Shown here piece after piece: positions 11,988 to 19,634 of a stretch of 64,000 nucleotides of DNA. Below the pieces are notes generated by a model, which was not told the DNA's origin, did not search any database, and saw only the letters and a program-made list of their open reading frames with translations. The DNA is taken from positions 124,001 to 188,000 of the forward strand of contig NZ_JAFLNM010000003.1 in assembly GCF_017313275.1 (NCBI RefSeq), read 5' to 3'. This DNA is from Flagellimonas profundi (GTDB taxonomy: Bacteria; Bacteroidota; Bacteroidia; Flavobacteriales; Flavobacteriaceae). Within the stretch, counting starts at the first letter, position 1; the number at the start of each line of letters is the position of its first letter. The position numbers were made by a program, and so were the translations under genes.

Positions 11988-12680
11988 TTATTGAACTGCT
12001 TTTGGATCTAATTGAATACTAGGACTCATGGTACTGGACAAGTAAATACTTCTCATATACACACCTTTTGCAGCGGAAGGCTTCATTTTCACCAAGGTGT
12101 CTATTAACTCCCTAGCGTTTCCTGCGATTTTGTCTGCAGAGAAAGAAGCTTTTCCAATTGCAGCGTGTACAATTCCAGTTTTGTCCACTTTAAAGTCTAT
12201 TTTACCAGCTTTAACATCGGATACTGCCTTGGCAACATCCATAGTTACTGTACCGGTCTTTGGATTGGGCATTAAACCTCTAGGTCCTAAAATCCTACCT
12301 AATGGTCCAAGTTTACCCATAACGCTTGGCATGGTAATGATCACATCAACATCGGTCCAACCGTTTTTTATTTTATCCAAATATTCGTCCAATCCTACAA
12401 AGTCAGCACCGGCTTCTTTTGCTTCTGCTTCTTTGTCTGGAGTCACCAATGCTAAAACTTTTACATCTTTACCAGTTCCGTGAGGAAGGGTAACAACGCC
12501 ACGCACCATTTGATTTGCTTTTCTTGGATCTACACCCAAACGAACTGCCAAATCAATGGAAGCGTCAAATTTTACATTGGTTATTTCTTTTACTAAAGCT
12601 GACGCCTCTTCCAAAGAATAGAGTTTGTTCTTGTCTATTTTGGCTTGGGCCTCTTTTTGCTTTTTAGTCAATCTTGCCAT
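11988..12680 (-). CDS. rplA: 50S ribosomal protein L1 (uL1)
   Basis: 230 residues. Typical L1 features include [12 protein letters not shown] at the N-terminus, GTGKDVKVL and the [17 protein letters not shown] signature. Forms the L1 stalk that guides E-site tRNA release. It lies 20 bases after rplK; in many bacteria L1 represses the rplKA mRNA, but I did not identify a binding site here. Confidence 0.98.
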   Translation of the reverse strand: MARLTKKQKEAQAKIDKNKLYSLEEASALVKEITNVKFDASIDLAVRLGVDPRKANQMVRGVVTLPHGTGKDVKVLALVTPDKEAEAKEAGADFVGLDEYLDKIKNGWTDVDVIITMPSVMGKLGPLGRILGPRGLMPNPKTGTVTMDVAKAVSDVKAGKIDFKVDKTGIVHAAIGKASFSADKIAGNARELIDTLVKMKPSAAKGVYMRSIYLSSTMSPSIQLDPKAVQ

Positions 12681-12700
12681 TTCTTAGTTGCTTTCAGATT

Positions 12701-13138
12701 TTAAAAAGGTCTTGGTCCTGCAATTTTCAGACCCATCGATCTAGCAGTACCTGCAACCATACTCATTGCAGATTCCACGGTAAAAGCATTTAAATCCACC
12801 ATTTTGTCCTCGGCGATTGCTTTTACTTGATCCCAGGTTACTGAACCATTTTTAACCCTGTTAGGTTCTCCCGATCCTTTTTTAATCTTGGCCGCTTCCA
12901 TCAATTGAACTGCCGCAGGTGGTGTTTTTACAACAAAATCGAAAGATTTGTCTTTGTAAACGGTGATAACAACAGGTAAAACTTTACCTTGCTTGTCCTG
13001 TGTACGAGCATTAAACTGCTTACAGAACTCCATGATGTTAACACCAGCAGCACCTAAGGCGGGTCCAACCGGTGGCGATGGGTTCGCAGCACCTCCCCTA
13101 ACTTGTAATTTAACTACCTTATCTACTTCTTTTGCCAT
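12701..13138 (-). CDS. rplK: 50S ribosomal protein L11 (uL11)
   Basis: 145 residues. The N-terminal [20 protein letters not shown] block, the KTPPAAVQL linker and the C-terminal rRNA-binding domain ending in GTARSMG are all present. Part of the GTPase-associated centre. First of four ribosomal-protein genes, downstream of nusG after a 67-base gap. Confidence 0.98.
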   Translation of the reverse strand: MAKEVDKVVKLQVRGGAANPSPPVGPALGAAGVNIMEFCKQFNARTQDKQGKVLPVVITVYKDKSFDFVVKTPPAAVQLMEAAKIKKGSGEPNRVKNGSVTWDQVKAIAEDKMVDLNAFTVESAMSMVAGTARSMGLKIAGPRPF

Positions 13139-13205
13139 TGTTTCTAATTAAATTTAAAGTGTGTCAATTGGAAGCAACACAGCTTTATATATGTAACAGC
13201 TCTAA

Positions 13206-13757
13206 TTATACTTTTTCTACTTGCATATAGCTTAGTTCCAATGGTGTTTTTCTTCCGAAAATCTTCACCATTACCTCTAGCTTACGCTTCTCTTCATTGA
13301 TCTTCTCAACAGTTCCGTTAAAACCATTGAAAGGTCCATCAATAACCTTGACCGTTTCACCCAACACGAACGGAATGGCAACATTGTCTGTATTGACAGC
13401 CAATTCGTCCACTTTCCCCAGCATACGGTTCACTTCGGATTTTCTCAACGGAATGGGATCACCTCCTTTAACTTCGCCCAGAAAACCAATCACATTGGTT
13501 ATGGAACGAATGATGTGCACCATTTCTCCGCCAAGATTGGCTTTTATCATGATATATCCAGGAAAGTAAACACGTTCTTTATTGATTTTCTTTCCGTTCC
13601 TGATCTGAACAACTTTTTCGGTAGGCACTAGAACTTCTTCAAGATAGTCGCCAAATCCTGCACGCTCTACCTCGCTTTCAATATAGCCTTTGATCTTGTT
13701 CTCCTGACCACTGACCGCTCTAACTACATACCATTTTTTCTCCAGAACCTCAGACAT
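13206..13757 (-). CDS. nusG: Transcription termination/antitermination factor NusG
   Basis: 183 residues. N-terminal NGN domain (KKWYVVRAVSGQENKIKGYIE and YFPGYIMIKANL) and a C-terminal KOW domain (GETVKVIDGPFNGFNGTVEKI). Binds RNA polymerase and couples it to ribosomes or Rho. It lies 12 bases after secE, the near-universal order. Confidence 0.98.
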   Translation of the reverse strand: MSEVLEKKWYVVRAVSGQENKIKGYIESEVERAGFGDYLEEVLVPTEKVVQIRNGKKINKERVYFPGYIMIKANLGGEMVHIIRSITNVIGFLGEVKGGDPIPLRKSEVNRMLGKVDELAVNTDNVAIPFVLGETVKVIDGPFNGFNGTVEKINEEKRKLEVMVKIFGRKTPLELSYMQVEKV

Positions 13758-13769
13758 ATCGACCGATCT

Positions 13770-13958
13770 TTATCCTATTAATTTTTCAAAATACAACGTG
13801 ATCAAATTACTGAACAAGGAATCCACTCCCCATGTTGCCAAAGCAAACAAGATGGAAAATACAGCTACAATTACCATAAGATTGGAAGCTTTACCTCTTT
13901 CCAACCAGGTAACATTATTTTTAAGCTCTTCGAATGATTCCTTTATATAAGTGACCAT
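13770..13958 (-). CDS. secE: Protein translocase subunit SecE
   Basis: 62 residues from the ATG at 13958 (MVTYIKESFEELKNNVTWL): the conserved cytoplasmic amphipathic helix, then one membrane helix at about residues 25-45. The reading frame stays open further upstream, but that part is the tRNA-Trp gene read as protein, so I reject the longer form. Essential partner of SecY. It starts 22 bases after tRNA-Trp. Confidence 0.93.
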   Translation of the reverse strand: MVTYIKESFEELKNNVTWLERGKASNLMVIVAVFSILFALATWGVDSLFSNLITLYFEKLIG

Positions 13959-13979
13959 AATTTTAATGTATTTTACTAG

Positions 13980-14052
13980 CACGGGAGGAGAGACTCGAAC
14001 TCCCGACACCTGGTTTTGGAGACCAGTGCTCTACCAACTGAGCTACACCCGT
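13980..14052 (-). tRNA. tRNA-Trp (CCA)
   Basis: Cloverleaf on the minus strand: D arm with AGTTGGTA, anticodon stem CTGGT/ACCAG with loop CTCCAAA (anticodon CCA), and T loop TTCGAGT. The 3' CCA is not encoded. It lies between tuf and secE, the usual position. The acceptor stem has a T-T mismatch at its sixth pair. Confidence 0.97.
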
Positions 14053-14056
14053 TTAT

Positions 14057-14107
14057 AATTACACTGAAAGGTATCCCGAGAAAATCGGAACACCCTTGAG
14101 TGCAATT
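14057..14107 (-). promoter_or_regulatory. Long hairpin between tuf and tRNA-Trp
   Basis: Arms 14057-14079 and 14085-14107 pair over 23 positions with one C-C mismatch and a 5-base loop. Several pairs are G-U only if the minus strand is the RNA, so the structure suits the tuf-tRNA-Trp-secE transcript and not the opposite strand. It ends 5 bases before the tRNA 5' end and has no T tract. I read it as an RNA processing signal (RNase III-like) or partial attenuator; this is inference. Confidence 0.55.
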
Positions 14108-14124
14108 TTATAATAATTTGAATC

Positions 14125-15312
14125 TTAATCTAGAATCTCAGTAACCTGACCGGCACCTACTGTTCTACCACCCTCACGGATAGCGAAACGTAGACCAACG
14201 TTACAAGCTACAGGCTGGATCAAATCCACAGTGATTGTCAAGTTATCACCTGGCATTACCATCTCTACACCGTCAGGCAAGTTAATGTTACCTGTTACGT
14301 CAGTAGTTCTCAAGTAGAACTGAGGACGGTAGTTGTTGTGGAATGGAGTGTGACGTCCACCTTCTTCTTTCTTAAGGATATAAACCTCTGCCTTAAATTT
14401 AGCGTGAGGAGTTACAGAACCTGGCTTACAGATAACCATACCTCTTTTGATATCGGATTTCTCGATACCTCTCAAAAGAAGACCAACGTTATCACCAGCT
14501 TCTCCTCTATCCAAAATCTTACGGAACATCTCAACCCCTGTGATGGTAGAAGTCAATTTTTCAGCACCCATACCGATGATGTCCACAGGGTCACCAGTAT
14601 TGGCAACACCAGTTTCGATACGACCAGTAGCAACGGTACCACGACCTGTAATAGTGAATACATCTTCGATTGGCATAAGGAAGTCTTTGTCAACTTCACG
14701 CTCTGGCTCCTCGATCCACTCATCAACAGCTTTCATCAACTCCATTACAGTGTCAACCCATTTTTGCTCACCGTTCAAAGCACCAAGTGCAGAACCGGCA
14801 ATAACAGGACCATTGTCTCCATCATACTCGTAGAAAGAAAGCAATTCCCTTACTTCCATCTCAACAAGCTCCAAAAGCTCTTCATCATCCACCATGTCAA
14901 CTTTGTTCAAGAAAACAACAATACGTGGAATACCTACCTGACGTCCCAAAAGGATGTGCTCACGAGTTTGTGGCATAGGACCATCTGTCGCAGCAACAAC
15001 CAAAATAGCACCGTCCATCTGAGCAGCACCAGTAACCATGTTCTTTACGTAATCCGCGTGACCAGGACAGTCAACGTGAGCGTAGTGACGGTTTTCTGTT
15101 TGGTACTCAACGTGTGACGTGTTGATTGTAATACCTCTTTCTTTTTCTTCAGGAGCGTTGTCAATAGAATCAAAGCTTCTTGTTTCAGACAAACCTGCGT
15201 TGGCCAATACAGTGGTGATAGCAGCGGTCAATGTAGTTTTACCGTGATCCACGTGTCCAATGGTACCAATATTTAAGTGCGGTTTGGAACGATCAAAAGT
15301 TTCCTTTGCCAT
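14125..15312 (-). CDS. tuf: Elongation factor Tu
   Basis: 395 residues. GHVDHGKTT at 19-27, [13 protein letters not shown], and beta-barrel domains 2 and 3 ending in [11 protein letters not shown]. Delivers aminoacyl-tRNA to the ribosome. The only tuf in the window, sandwiched between tRNA-Thr(GGU) and tRNA-Trp, so it is probably co-transcribed with tRNAs and processed. It carries the conserved drug and switch regions without visible changes. Confidence 0.99.
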   Translation of the reverse strand: MAKETFDRSKPHLNIGTIGHVDHGKTTLTAAITTVLANAGLSETRSFDSIDNAPEEKERGITINTSHVEYQTENRHYAHVDCPGHADYVKNMVTGAAQMDGAILVVAATDGPMPQTREHILLGRQVGIPRIVVFLNKVDMVDDEELLELVEMEVRELLSFYEYDGDNGPVIAGSALGALNGEQKWVDTVMELMKAVDEWIEEPEREVDKDFLMPIEDVFTITGRGTVATGRIETGVANTGDPVDIIGMGAEKLTSTITGVEMFRKILDRGEAGDNVGLLLRGIEKSDIKRGMVICKPGSVTPHAKFKAEVYILKKEEGGRHTPFHNNYRPQFYLRTTDVTGNINLPDGVEMVMPGDNLTITVDLIQPVACNVGLRFAIREGGRTVGAGQVTEILD

Positions 15313-15359
15313 TTTAAATAATTTTAATCTTAGTTTATATTAGTGTACAAATCGTTTTG

Positions 15360-15431
15360 AGCCAATGACGGGATTTGAACCCGTGACCTCTTCCTTACCA
15401 AGGAAACGCTCTACCCCTGAGCTACACCGGC
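15360..15431 (-). tRNA. tRNA-Thr (GGU)
   Basis: Cloverleaf with acceptor GCCGGTG/CATTGGC (two G-U pairs), anticodon stem TTTCC/GGAAG, loop TTGGTAA (anticodon GGT) and T loop TTCAAAT. Last tRNA before tuf. Confidence 0.96.
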
Positions 15432-15497
15432 CTATGGGTTATCAGGTTTAGAGTTTAAAGTTACAAGCTCAGCTCGTCAAAACTTCAACCTTCTTCT

Positions 15498-15517
15498 CTT
15501 GAAATCAAAGTTTCAAG
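15498..15517 (-). promoter_or_regulatory. Small hairpin between tRNA-Gly and tRNA-Thr(GGU)
   Basis: Perfect 7-bp stem CTTGAAA / TTTCAAG with a 6-base loop, 6 bases downstream of tRNA-Gly on the transcribed strand. No T tract. Possibly a processing signal. Confidence 0.3.
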
Positions 15518-15522
15518 TTTAG

Positions 15523-15595
15523 AGCGGGAGACCGGGTTCGAACCGGCGACATTCAGCTTGGAAGGCTGACGCTCTACCAACTGAGCTACTCCCGC
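15523..15595 (-). tRNA. tRNA-Gly (UCC)
   Basis: Acceptor GCGGGAG/CTCCCGC, anticodon stem TCAGC/GCTGA with loop CTTCCAA (anticodon TCC), T loop TTCGAAC. Third tRNA of the array. Confidence 0.96.
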
Positions 15596-15650
15596 ATTTT
15601 TTCTGGACTTCCATCCAAAGATTCCATTATTTCAAAAAAACCTTCTTCCC

Positions 15651-15670
15651 AGTTGTTCCGCTGAACAACT
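15651..15670 (-). promoter_or_regulatory. Small hairpin after tRNA-Tyr
   Basis: Perfect 8-bp stem AGTTGTTC / GAACAACT around a 4-base loop, beginning 4 bases past the tRNA-Tyr 3' end in the direction of transcription. No T tract follows, so a processing role is more likely than termination. Confidence 0.4.
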
Positions 15671-15674
15671 TTTG

Positions 15675-15757
15675 TGGGGGGAGCAGGATTCGAACCTGCG
15701 AAGGTAAAAACCAACAGATTTACAGTCTGTCCTCGTTGGCCGCTTGAGTATCCCCCC
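15675..15757 (-). tRNA. tRNA-Tyr (GUA)
   Basis: Class II tRNA with a long variable arm: acceptor GGGGGGA/TCCCCCC, anticodon stem ACAGA/TCTGT with loop CTGTAAA (anticodon GTA), T loop TTCGAAT. 83 bases. Confidence 0.96.
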
Positions 15758-15779
15758 GCCTTATTTTCAGTAACTTACG

Positions 15780-15853
15780 AGCCGATAGAGGGACTCGAAC
15801 CCACGACCTGCTGATTACAAATCAGCTGCTCTAGCCAGCTGAGCTATATCGGC
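15780..15853 (-). tRNA. tRNA-Thr (UGU)
   Basis: Acceptor GCCGATA/TATCGGC, anticodon stem GCTGA/TCAGC with loop TTTGTAA (anticodon TGT), T loop TTCGAGT. First tRNA of the array; a Bacteroidota-type promoter lies about 50 bases upstream. Confidence 0.96.
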
Positions 15854-15875
15854 ATTTCACCGCTTTTTACTCACT

Positions 15876-15902
15876 AAAAAAGCCCGCTATTTCTAACGGA
15901 CT
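15876..15902 (-). terminator. Terminator after hpf, overlapping the tRNA start region
   Basis: On the minus strand AGTCCG pairs with CGGGCT (one G-U) across a 10-base loop and is followed by T5. It lies 53 bases after the hpf stop. The upstream arm coincides with the predicted start region of the tRNA promoter (15904-15932). Confidence 0.55.
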
Positions 15903-15903
15903 G

Positions 15904-15932
15904 CAAATGTATATATTTATATTTTAATTCAA
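15904..15932 (-). promoter_or_regulatory. Bacteroidota-type promoter for the tRNA/tuf array
   Basis: On the minus strand TTG (15932-15930), 18 bases, then TACATTTG (15911-15904), a match to the TAnnTTTG -7 box of Bacteroidota sigma-ABfr. The expected start is about 15900-15896. It faces the tRNA-Thr/Tyr/Gly/Thr-tuf cluster. Confidence 0.6.
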
Positions 15933-15954
15933 AATAAATTTTGAAAAATTTTCA

Positions 15955-16257
15955 TCAAGCTTTCGCCCTTAGTTTTTCCTTCTTTTTCACCAACTGTCTT
16001 TCCAAAGAACTACAGGCCGAATCTACAGCCTCTTCAAATGACTTACATTGTTTTTTTACCATGAATTTATCTCTTGGGACAAACACCATGATTTCCACGA
16101 TCTTATTTTCTTTAGCACTTGTGTTTTCAACTTTTAAATACACATCCGATTCAATGACCTTGTCATAGAACAATTCCATCTTGTCCATCCGTTTTTGGAT
16201 AAAGTCGATGAGTTTACCATCAGCTGCAAAATTTACCGATTGTGCGTTTACTTTCAT
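15955..16257 (-). CDS. hpf: Ribosome hibernation-promoting factor (short HPF/YfiA type)
   Basis: 100 residues, so the short form without the C-terminal dimerisation domain. It has the HPF/RaiA beta-alpha-beta fold: MKVNAQSVNFAADGKLIDFIQKRMDKM, then the basic helix with KKQCKSFEEAVDSACSSLERQLVKKKEK. It binds the decoding centre of idle ribosomes. It is followed by a terminator and lies 53 bases after xerC. A small hairpin (16275-16289, ACTGTC/GACAGT) is in that gap. Confidence 0.9.
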   Translation of the reverse strand: MKVNAQSVNFAADGKLIDFIQKRMDKMELFYDKVIESDVYLKVENTSAKENKIVEIMVFVPRDKFMVKKQCKSFEEAVDSACSSLERQLVKKKEKLRAKA

Positions 16258-16310
16258 AAGACGAAGTTTTTAGTACTGTCAGAGACAGTGAAGTTAAACA
16301 ATACAAGAAT

Positions 16311-17201
16311 TTATTTCTTGTTTCTTGGGTGGGCCTTTTGATGTATTTTTTTTAGTTCGGCGATACTGTTGTGTGTGTACACTTGCGTGGACGCCAAACT
16401 AGAATGACCCAACAGTTCCTTTACGGAATTTAAATCTGCCCCCCTGTTGAGCAAGTGCGTTGCAAAGGTATGCCTGAGTATATGTGGGCTCTTTTTTACC
16501 TTGGGGGACACCAAACTAAAATACTTATTTATAGTTCGATAAACAAGTGTTTCATATATTTTAAGACCTTCTTTTGTTAATAATAGATATGATAAATCCA
16601 CTATACTTTCCAGTTCCGAGCGCTTGACCAGATAATTTTGAATCTGTTCCACTGTGGATGGCAGCAAGGGAATCAAACGTTCTTTGTTCCTTTTACCGAG
16701 CACTTTTAAAACCTGCCCGGAAAGGTTAAGATCTTTCACCTTTAGGTTGACCAGTTCGGCTCTTCGCATGCCCGTGGTGTACAGTAATTCTATAATCAGT
16801 TTGTCCCGTACCCCTTCAAAATCTTCATCAAAGGGAATTTCGGACAAAATAGATTGCATTTCGGTTTCTGAAAATGGGACCTCTACCTTTTTATCTGTTT
16901 TAAGTGCCCTATGCTTCACCAAAGGTGAAATGGAAATATCCCCAACCTTCAACAAAAATCTATAATAGGCTTGCAGCGAAGAAATCTTTCTGTTGATGGT
17001 CCTATTGGAAACACCCTGATCGGAGAGAGCAACTATCCAGTTTCTGATCAAGGGGTAGGAAACATGCACTATGTTCTGCTCCCCATGATGCTCCTTACAG
17101 AATGCTGCAAAGGTTTCAATATCCTTTTGATATGCCTTTATCGTATGTTCGGAGTAGTTTTTCTCCAAACCCAGATAAGATATAAAAGCAGTTACGGACA
17201 T
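16311..17201 (-). CDS. xerC: Tyrosine recombinase XerC
   Basis: 296 residues. N-terminal SAM-like DNA-binding domain (KNYSEHTIKAYQKDIETF, ISSLQAYYRFL) and a catalytic domain with Arg146 (TGMRRAEL), Lys170, His240/Arg243 (SPHILRHTFATHL), His266 (LGHSSL) and nucleophile Tyr275 (TQVYTH). All six catalytic residues are present, so it is probably an active chromosome-dimer resolvase and not a relic. Housekeeping context (beside hpf and rpsU) argues against a mobile integrase. The ATG lies only 4 bases past a TAnnTTTG box, suggesting a leaderless mRNA. Confidence 0.93.
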   Translation of the reverse strand: MSVTAFISYLGLEKNYSEHTIKAYQKDIETFAAFCKEHHGEQNIVHVSYPLIRNWIVALSDQGVSNRTINRKISSLQAYYRFLLKVGDISISPLVKHRALKTDKKVEVPFSETEMQSILSEIPFDEDFEGVRDKLIIELLYTTGMRRAELVNLKVKDLNLSGQVLKVLGKRNKERLIPLLPSTVEQIQNYLVKRSELESIVDLSYLLLTKEGLKIYETLVYRTINKYFSLVSPKVKKSPHILRHTFATHLLNRGADLNSVKELLGHSSLASTQVYTHNSIAELKKIHQKAHPRNKK

Positions 17202-17205
17202 ACAT

Positions 17206-17213
17206 CAAAGGTA
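17206..17213 (-). promoter_or_regulatory. -7 box just before xerC
   Basis: TACCTTTG on the minus strand, matching TAnnTTTG, 4 bases before the xerC ATG. No good TTG at -33 is visible, so confidence is limited. The rpsU terminator ends about 30 bases upstream. Confidence 0.4.
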
Positions 17214-17242
17214 GCGATTAGAATCTGTTCATAGCTAAAACG

Positions 17243-17273
17243 AAAAATCCCGCTCCAATATTGGAACGGGATT
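17243..17273 (-). terminator. Terminator after rpsU
   Basis: AATCCCG / CGGGATT with an inner TCCAA / TTGGA pairing, followed on the minus strand by TTTTTCGTTTT. It lies 25 bases after the rpsU stop and separates rpsU from xerC. Confidence 0.85.
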
Positions 17274-17298
17274 GATATATTTTGTAAAAGCGATAGCC

Positions 17299-17493
17299 CT
17301 ATACTTCTTCTTGGTCTCTTAGGCCTTGAATGTATTGTGCTTTTTGAATTTGCGCTCTACGCTCTACAGAAGGCTTGGTGAACTGCTGTCTTGTTCTCAA
17401 CTGACGCATGGTACCTGTTCTGTCGAACTTACGTTTGAAACGCTTCAAAGCTCTATCGATGTTTTCTCCTTCTTTTACTGGTATAATTAACAT
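17299..17493 (-). CDS. rpsU: 30S ribosomal protein S21 (bS21)
   Basis: 64 residues: MLIIPVKEGENIDRALKRFKRKF, then the basic stretch RQQFTKPSVERRAQIQKAQY. bS21 sits at the 30S platform next to the anti-Shine-Dalgarno. The gene is monocistronic, with a -7 box, a strong Shine-Dalgarno and its own terminator. In Flavobacterium, bS21 helps hide the anti-SD and rpsU itself carries an SD, giving autoregulation (family knowledge); the layout here fits that model. Confidence 0.97.
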   Translation of the reverse strand: MLIIPVKEGENIDRALKRFKRKFDRTGTMRQLRTRQQFTKPSVERRAQIQKAQYIQGLRDQEEV

Positions 17494-17502
17494 GGGCTAC
17501 AA

Positions 17503-17510
17503 CCTCCTTT
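17503..17510 (-). promoter_or_regulatory. Strong Shine-Dalgarno of rpsU
   Basis: AAAGGAGG on the minus strand, 9 bases before the rpsU ATG. Other genes in this window generally lack such a site, as expected for Bacteroidota, so this one stands out and is likely regulatory. Confidence 0.8.
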
Positions 17511-17528
17511 CTTTAAAATTTTGGTCTG

Positions 17529-17536
17529 CAAATATA
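17529..17536 (-). promoter_or_regulatory. -7 box of rpsU
   Basis: TATATTTG on the minus strand (TAnnTTTG), 35 bases upstream of the rpsU ATG, leaving a short leader that contains the Shine-Dalgarno. No clear TTG -33 element was found at the usual spacing. Confidence 0.45.
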
Positions 17537-17585
17537 CAAATGATATTTAATGGGTAAAGAAATATTTTACTTTTTTAAAGAACCC

Positions 17586-18755
17586 CTATGTAGTGGGCTT
17601 TTTATATTCTTTTTTATCCACGATGATCTTCGCCAAAATTTCCTTCAAAATTTCAGATGTACCTCCTCCAATAGGCCCCAGTCTGCTGTCGCGCATCAAA
17701 CGTGCCATTGGGTAGTCTTCAATATAACCGTAGCCTCCCAAAAATTGTAGGCAATTATAAATGACCTCATCGGCCATTTTTGTGGATTTCAATTTAGATA
17801 TCGTTGCCTCTTTTACAACATATGCTCCTTGTTCCATTTGTGCTACGGTCGAATAATTAAACTGTTTGCACAACAACATATCCGAATATAAATCGACCAA
17901 ACGGTGGCGCAATGCTTGAAATTGATCGATGCTCTTGCCAAATGCTTCCCTTTCGGACATATATTGCAACGCATAGTCCAAGGCATACTCTGCCCGAGCA
18001 TGGGCATTGACACCCATTACCAAGCGCTCCAAAGCAAATGCTTCCATAATGTATGCAAACCCAGCGTTTTCATCTCCCAATAAATTAGCTGCCGGAACTT
18101 CTACATTATCAAAGGCCAATTCCGCAGTATCCGAGGCTCTCCAACCCAATTTATTGAGTTTACTGGCAGAAACACCCTTGGCATTCCTGTCCATAACAAA
18201 CATACTTATACCCTTGTGGCCAGCATCTTTATCTGTTTTGGCTGCCAATATAATGTAGTCGCCGTAAACCCCATTGGTGATAAATGTTTTGGAGCCATTT
18301 ACAATATAAACATCTCCTTTTTTTTCGGCCGTGGTACGCATAGCGGCAACATCACTTCCTCCAAAGGGTTCTGAAACTCCCAAACAGCCTATTTTGTTTC
18401 CAAGCACACTGGGTTCCAGATAAGTCCTTTTCTGGTCATCATTGGCCAATTTGTTCAGGTAGGTCATTGCCAAGTATTGATGTGCCCACATGGCCGCGGC
18501 GAAACCTCCCGAATTTATTCTCTGTAATTCCTCTAAAAAAATAACGGTATAAAAAAGGTCCAGGTCCAAACCGGAATATGCCTCGGGGCTCATAAGGCCA
18601 AAGTAGCCCATTTCACCGAACTTGGTCCATATAGCTTTATCAATCTTACCGGATTCTTCCCATTCCTCAATATGGGGGGCAACTTCTTTCTGTAAAAAAT
18701 CCTTTAAACTTTCGCGGAATAAGTTATGCTCTTCCGTGAAGTACATATCGTTCAT
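17586..18755 (-). CDS. Acyl-CoA dehydrogenase (long-chain/isovaleryl-like catalytic type)
   Basis: 389 residues: the full acyl-CoA dehydrogenase fold, with LGVSEPFGGSD in the middle domain, NGSKTFITNG, and the C-terminal helical domain. The Glu of the usual C-terminal EGTSEI motif is Gly (IGGGTSEI). A Glu at 243 (ALERLVMG) sits where long-chain and isovaleryl-CoA dehydrogenases keep their catalytic base, so I infer an active enzyme of that subtype. FAD-dependent alpha,beta-oxidation of an acyl-CoA; the substrate cannot be read. It lies 10 bases after the helix-hairpin-helix gene. Confidence 0.9.
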   Translation of the reverse strand: MNDMYFTEEHNLFRESLKDFLQKEVAPHIEEWEESGKIDKAIWTKFGEMGYFGLMSPEAYSGLDLDLFYTVIFLEELQRINSGGFAAAMWAHQYLAMTYLNKLANDDQKRTYLEPSVLGNKIGCLGVSEPFGGSDVAAMRTTAEKKGDVYIVNGSKTFITNGVYGDYIILAAKTDKDAGHKGISMFVMDRNAKGVSASKLNKLGWRASDTAELAFDNVEVPAANLLGDENAGFAYIMEAFALERLVMGVNAHARAEYALDYALQYMSEREAFGKSIDQFQALRHRLVDLYSDMLLCKQFNYSTVAQMEQGAYVVKEATISKLKSTKMADEVIYNCLQFLGGYGYIEDYPMARLMRDSRLGPIGGGTSEILKEILAKIIVDKKEYKKPTT

Positions 18756-18765
18756 AGCACCAATT

Positions 18766-19620
18766 TTATAAAGACAAATATAAAGCTATTCTGTCTAGTT
18801 TTTCCGTAGGAAATTGGTCCACCTGACTCAATTCCTGCAGCGATACAAATAAACCATTTTTATCTCTATAATCAATAATATTGGATGCCAACAACTTATC
18901 TATGTAGATTAATTGGGACAACTCCTCTGCTCTCGCCTTGTTAATATTGATTTTGGTTACCAACGGAAGCTCGATTACCTGAAACTTGAGCAAAGCCCTT
19001 TCGACAACTTCTGGTTTTAGACCATACACATCATATAATTGTCCGTTGACCAAAAAGCCCCCTAATCTATCCCTGAACTTCACAATTCTTTCTGACAACG
19101 TTTCACCAATGCCATAAACTGATTTTAAATCTTCCGCAGTGGCCGAGTTAAGGTCTTGTATTGCTGTTATTTTTTCAGGCTTTGATAGTGTCTTTTTTAC
19201 CGTTTGATTTTTCCTTACCCAATCTGGAAATTTAAAATAGGGCGAGATTTGATGCAACAACGAATCTGAAATTTGGGTAATGGTCTGAAATTCCTTCGCA
19301 GAATTCACAAACTTGCCCTGCTCCCTAAACGCAAACAACCTGTCCAATTCAGAAGTAGACAAACCCAAGGCATACCCTTTGTAGTCGGTAATGAAATTCG
19401 GATTAAAAGGATAAATTTTAGGGGTTGCTAAAGGTTGATGGGCTTTTAAACTATCAATCTTATGCTGTTCTGGAATATTGGTGGCAAAACCAGCTTCTCT
19501 TGGTGATGGATTTGCTTTCACATAATAATACCCTCCTTGAAGCACAATCACGATCAACAATAAAAAGAAAATCCCACTTCGTTCTTGTTTATTGAACCTG
19601 AAGTGGGATTTGAATTTCAT
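18766..19620 (-). CDS. Membrane-anchored helix-hairpin-helix protein (ComEA-like)
   Basis: 284 residues: a short basic N-terminus, one membrane helix at about residues 16-34, a linker, then repeated helix-hairpin-helix units (about 70-115, 155-205 and 225-275), including DLNSATAEDLKSVYGIGETLSERIVKF-type and KININKARAEELSQL segments typical of ComEA-type DNA-binding repeats. It probably binds DNA on the periplasmic side. Role in DNA uptake is plausible but unproven; such proteins are common in flavobacteria without known competence. It lies between the symporter (14-base gap) and the dehydrogenase. Confidence 0.75.
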   Translation of the reverse strand: MKFKSHFRFNKQERSGIFFLLLIVIVLQGGYYYVKANPSPREAGFATNIPEQHKIDSLKAHQPLATPKIYPFNPNFITDYKGYALGLSTSELDRLFAFREQGKFVNSAKEFQTITQISDSLLHQISPYFKFPDWVRKNQTVKKTLSKPEKITAIQDLNSATAEDLKSVYGIGETLSERIVKFRDRLGGFLVNGQLYDVYGLKPEVVERALLKFQVIELPLVTKININKARAEELSQLIYIDKLLASNIIDYRDKNGLFVSLQELSQVDQFPTEKLDRIALYLSL

Positions 19621-19634
19621 CTTAACTTAGTCTC

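Noticed and set aside
13959..14009. Extended N-terminus for secE
   Set aside because: The added codons are the tRNA-Trp gene; SecE homologues start at MVTYIKESFEEL.
14338..15117. 259-residue open frame antisense to tuf
   Set aside because: It runs opposite a highly conserved gene with strong codon bias, has no recognisable motifs and no start signals; a shadow of tuf.
16275..16289. ACTGTC/GACAGT hairpin between xerC and hpf
   Set aside because: Only 6 bp, no T tract and no conserved partner; too short to call a feature.
16311..17201. xerC-like gene as a mobile-element integrase next to tRNA genes
   Set aside because: No attachment-site repeats, tRNA genes are intact, neighbours are housekeeping genes and all features fit XerC.
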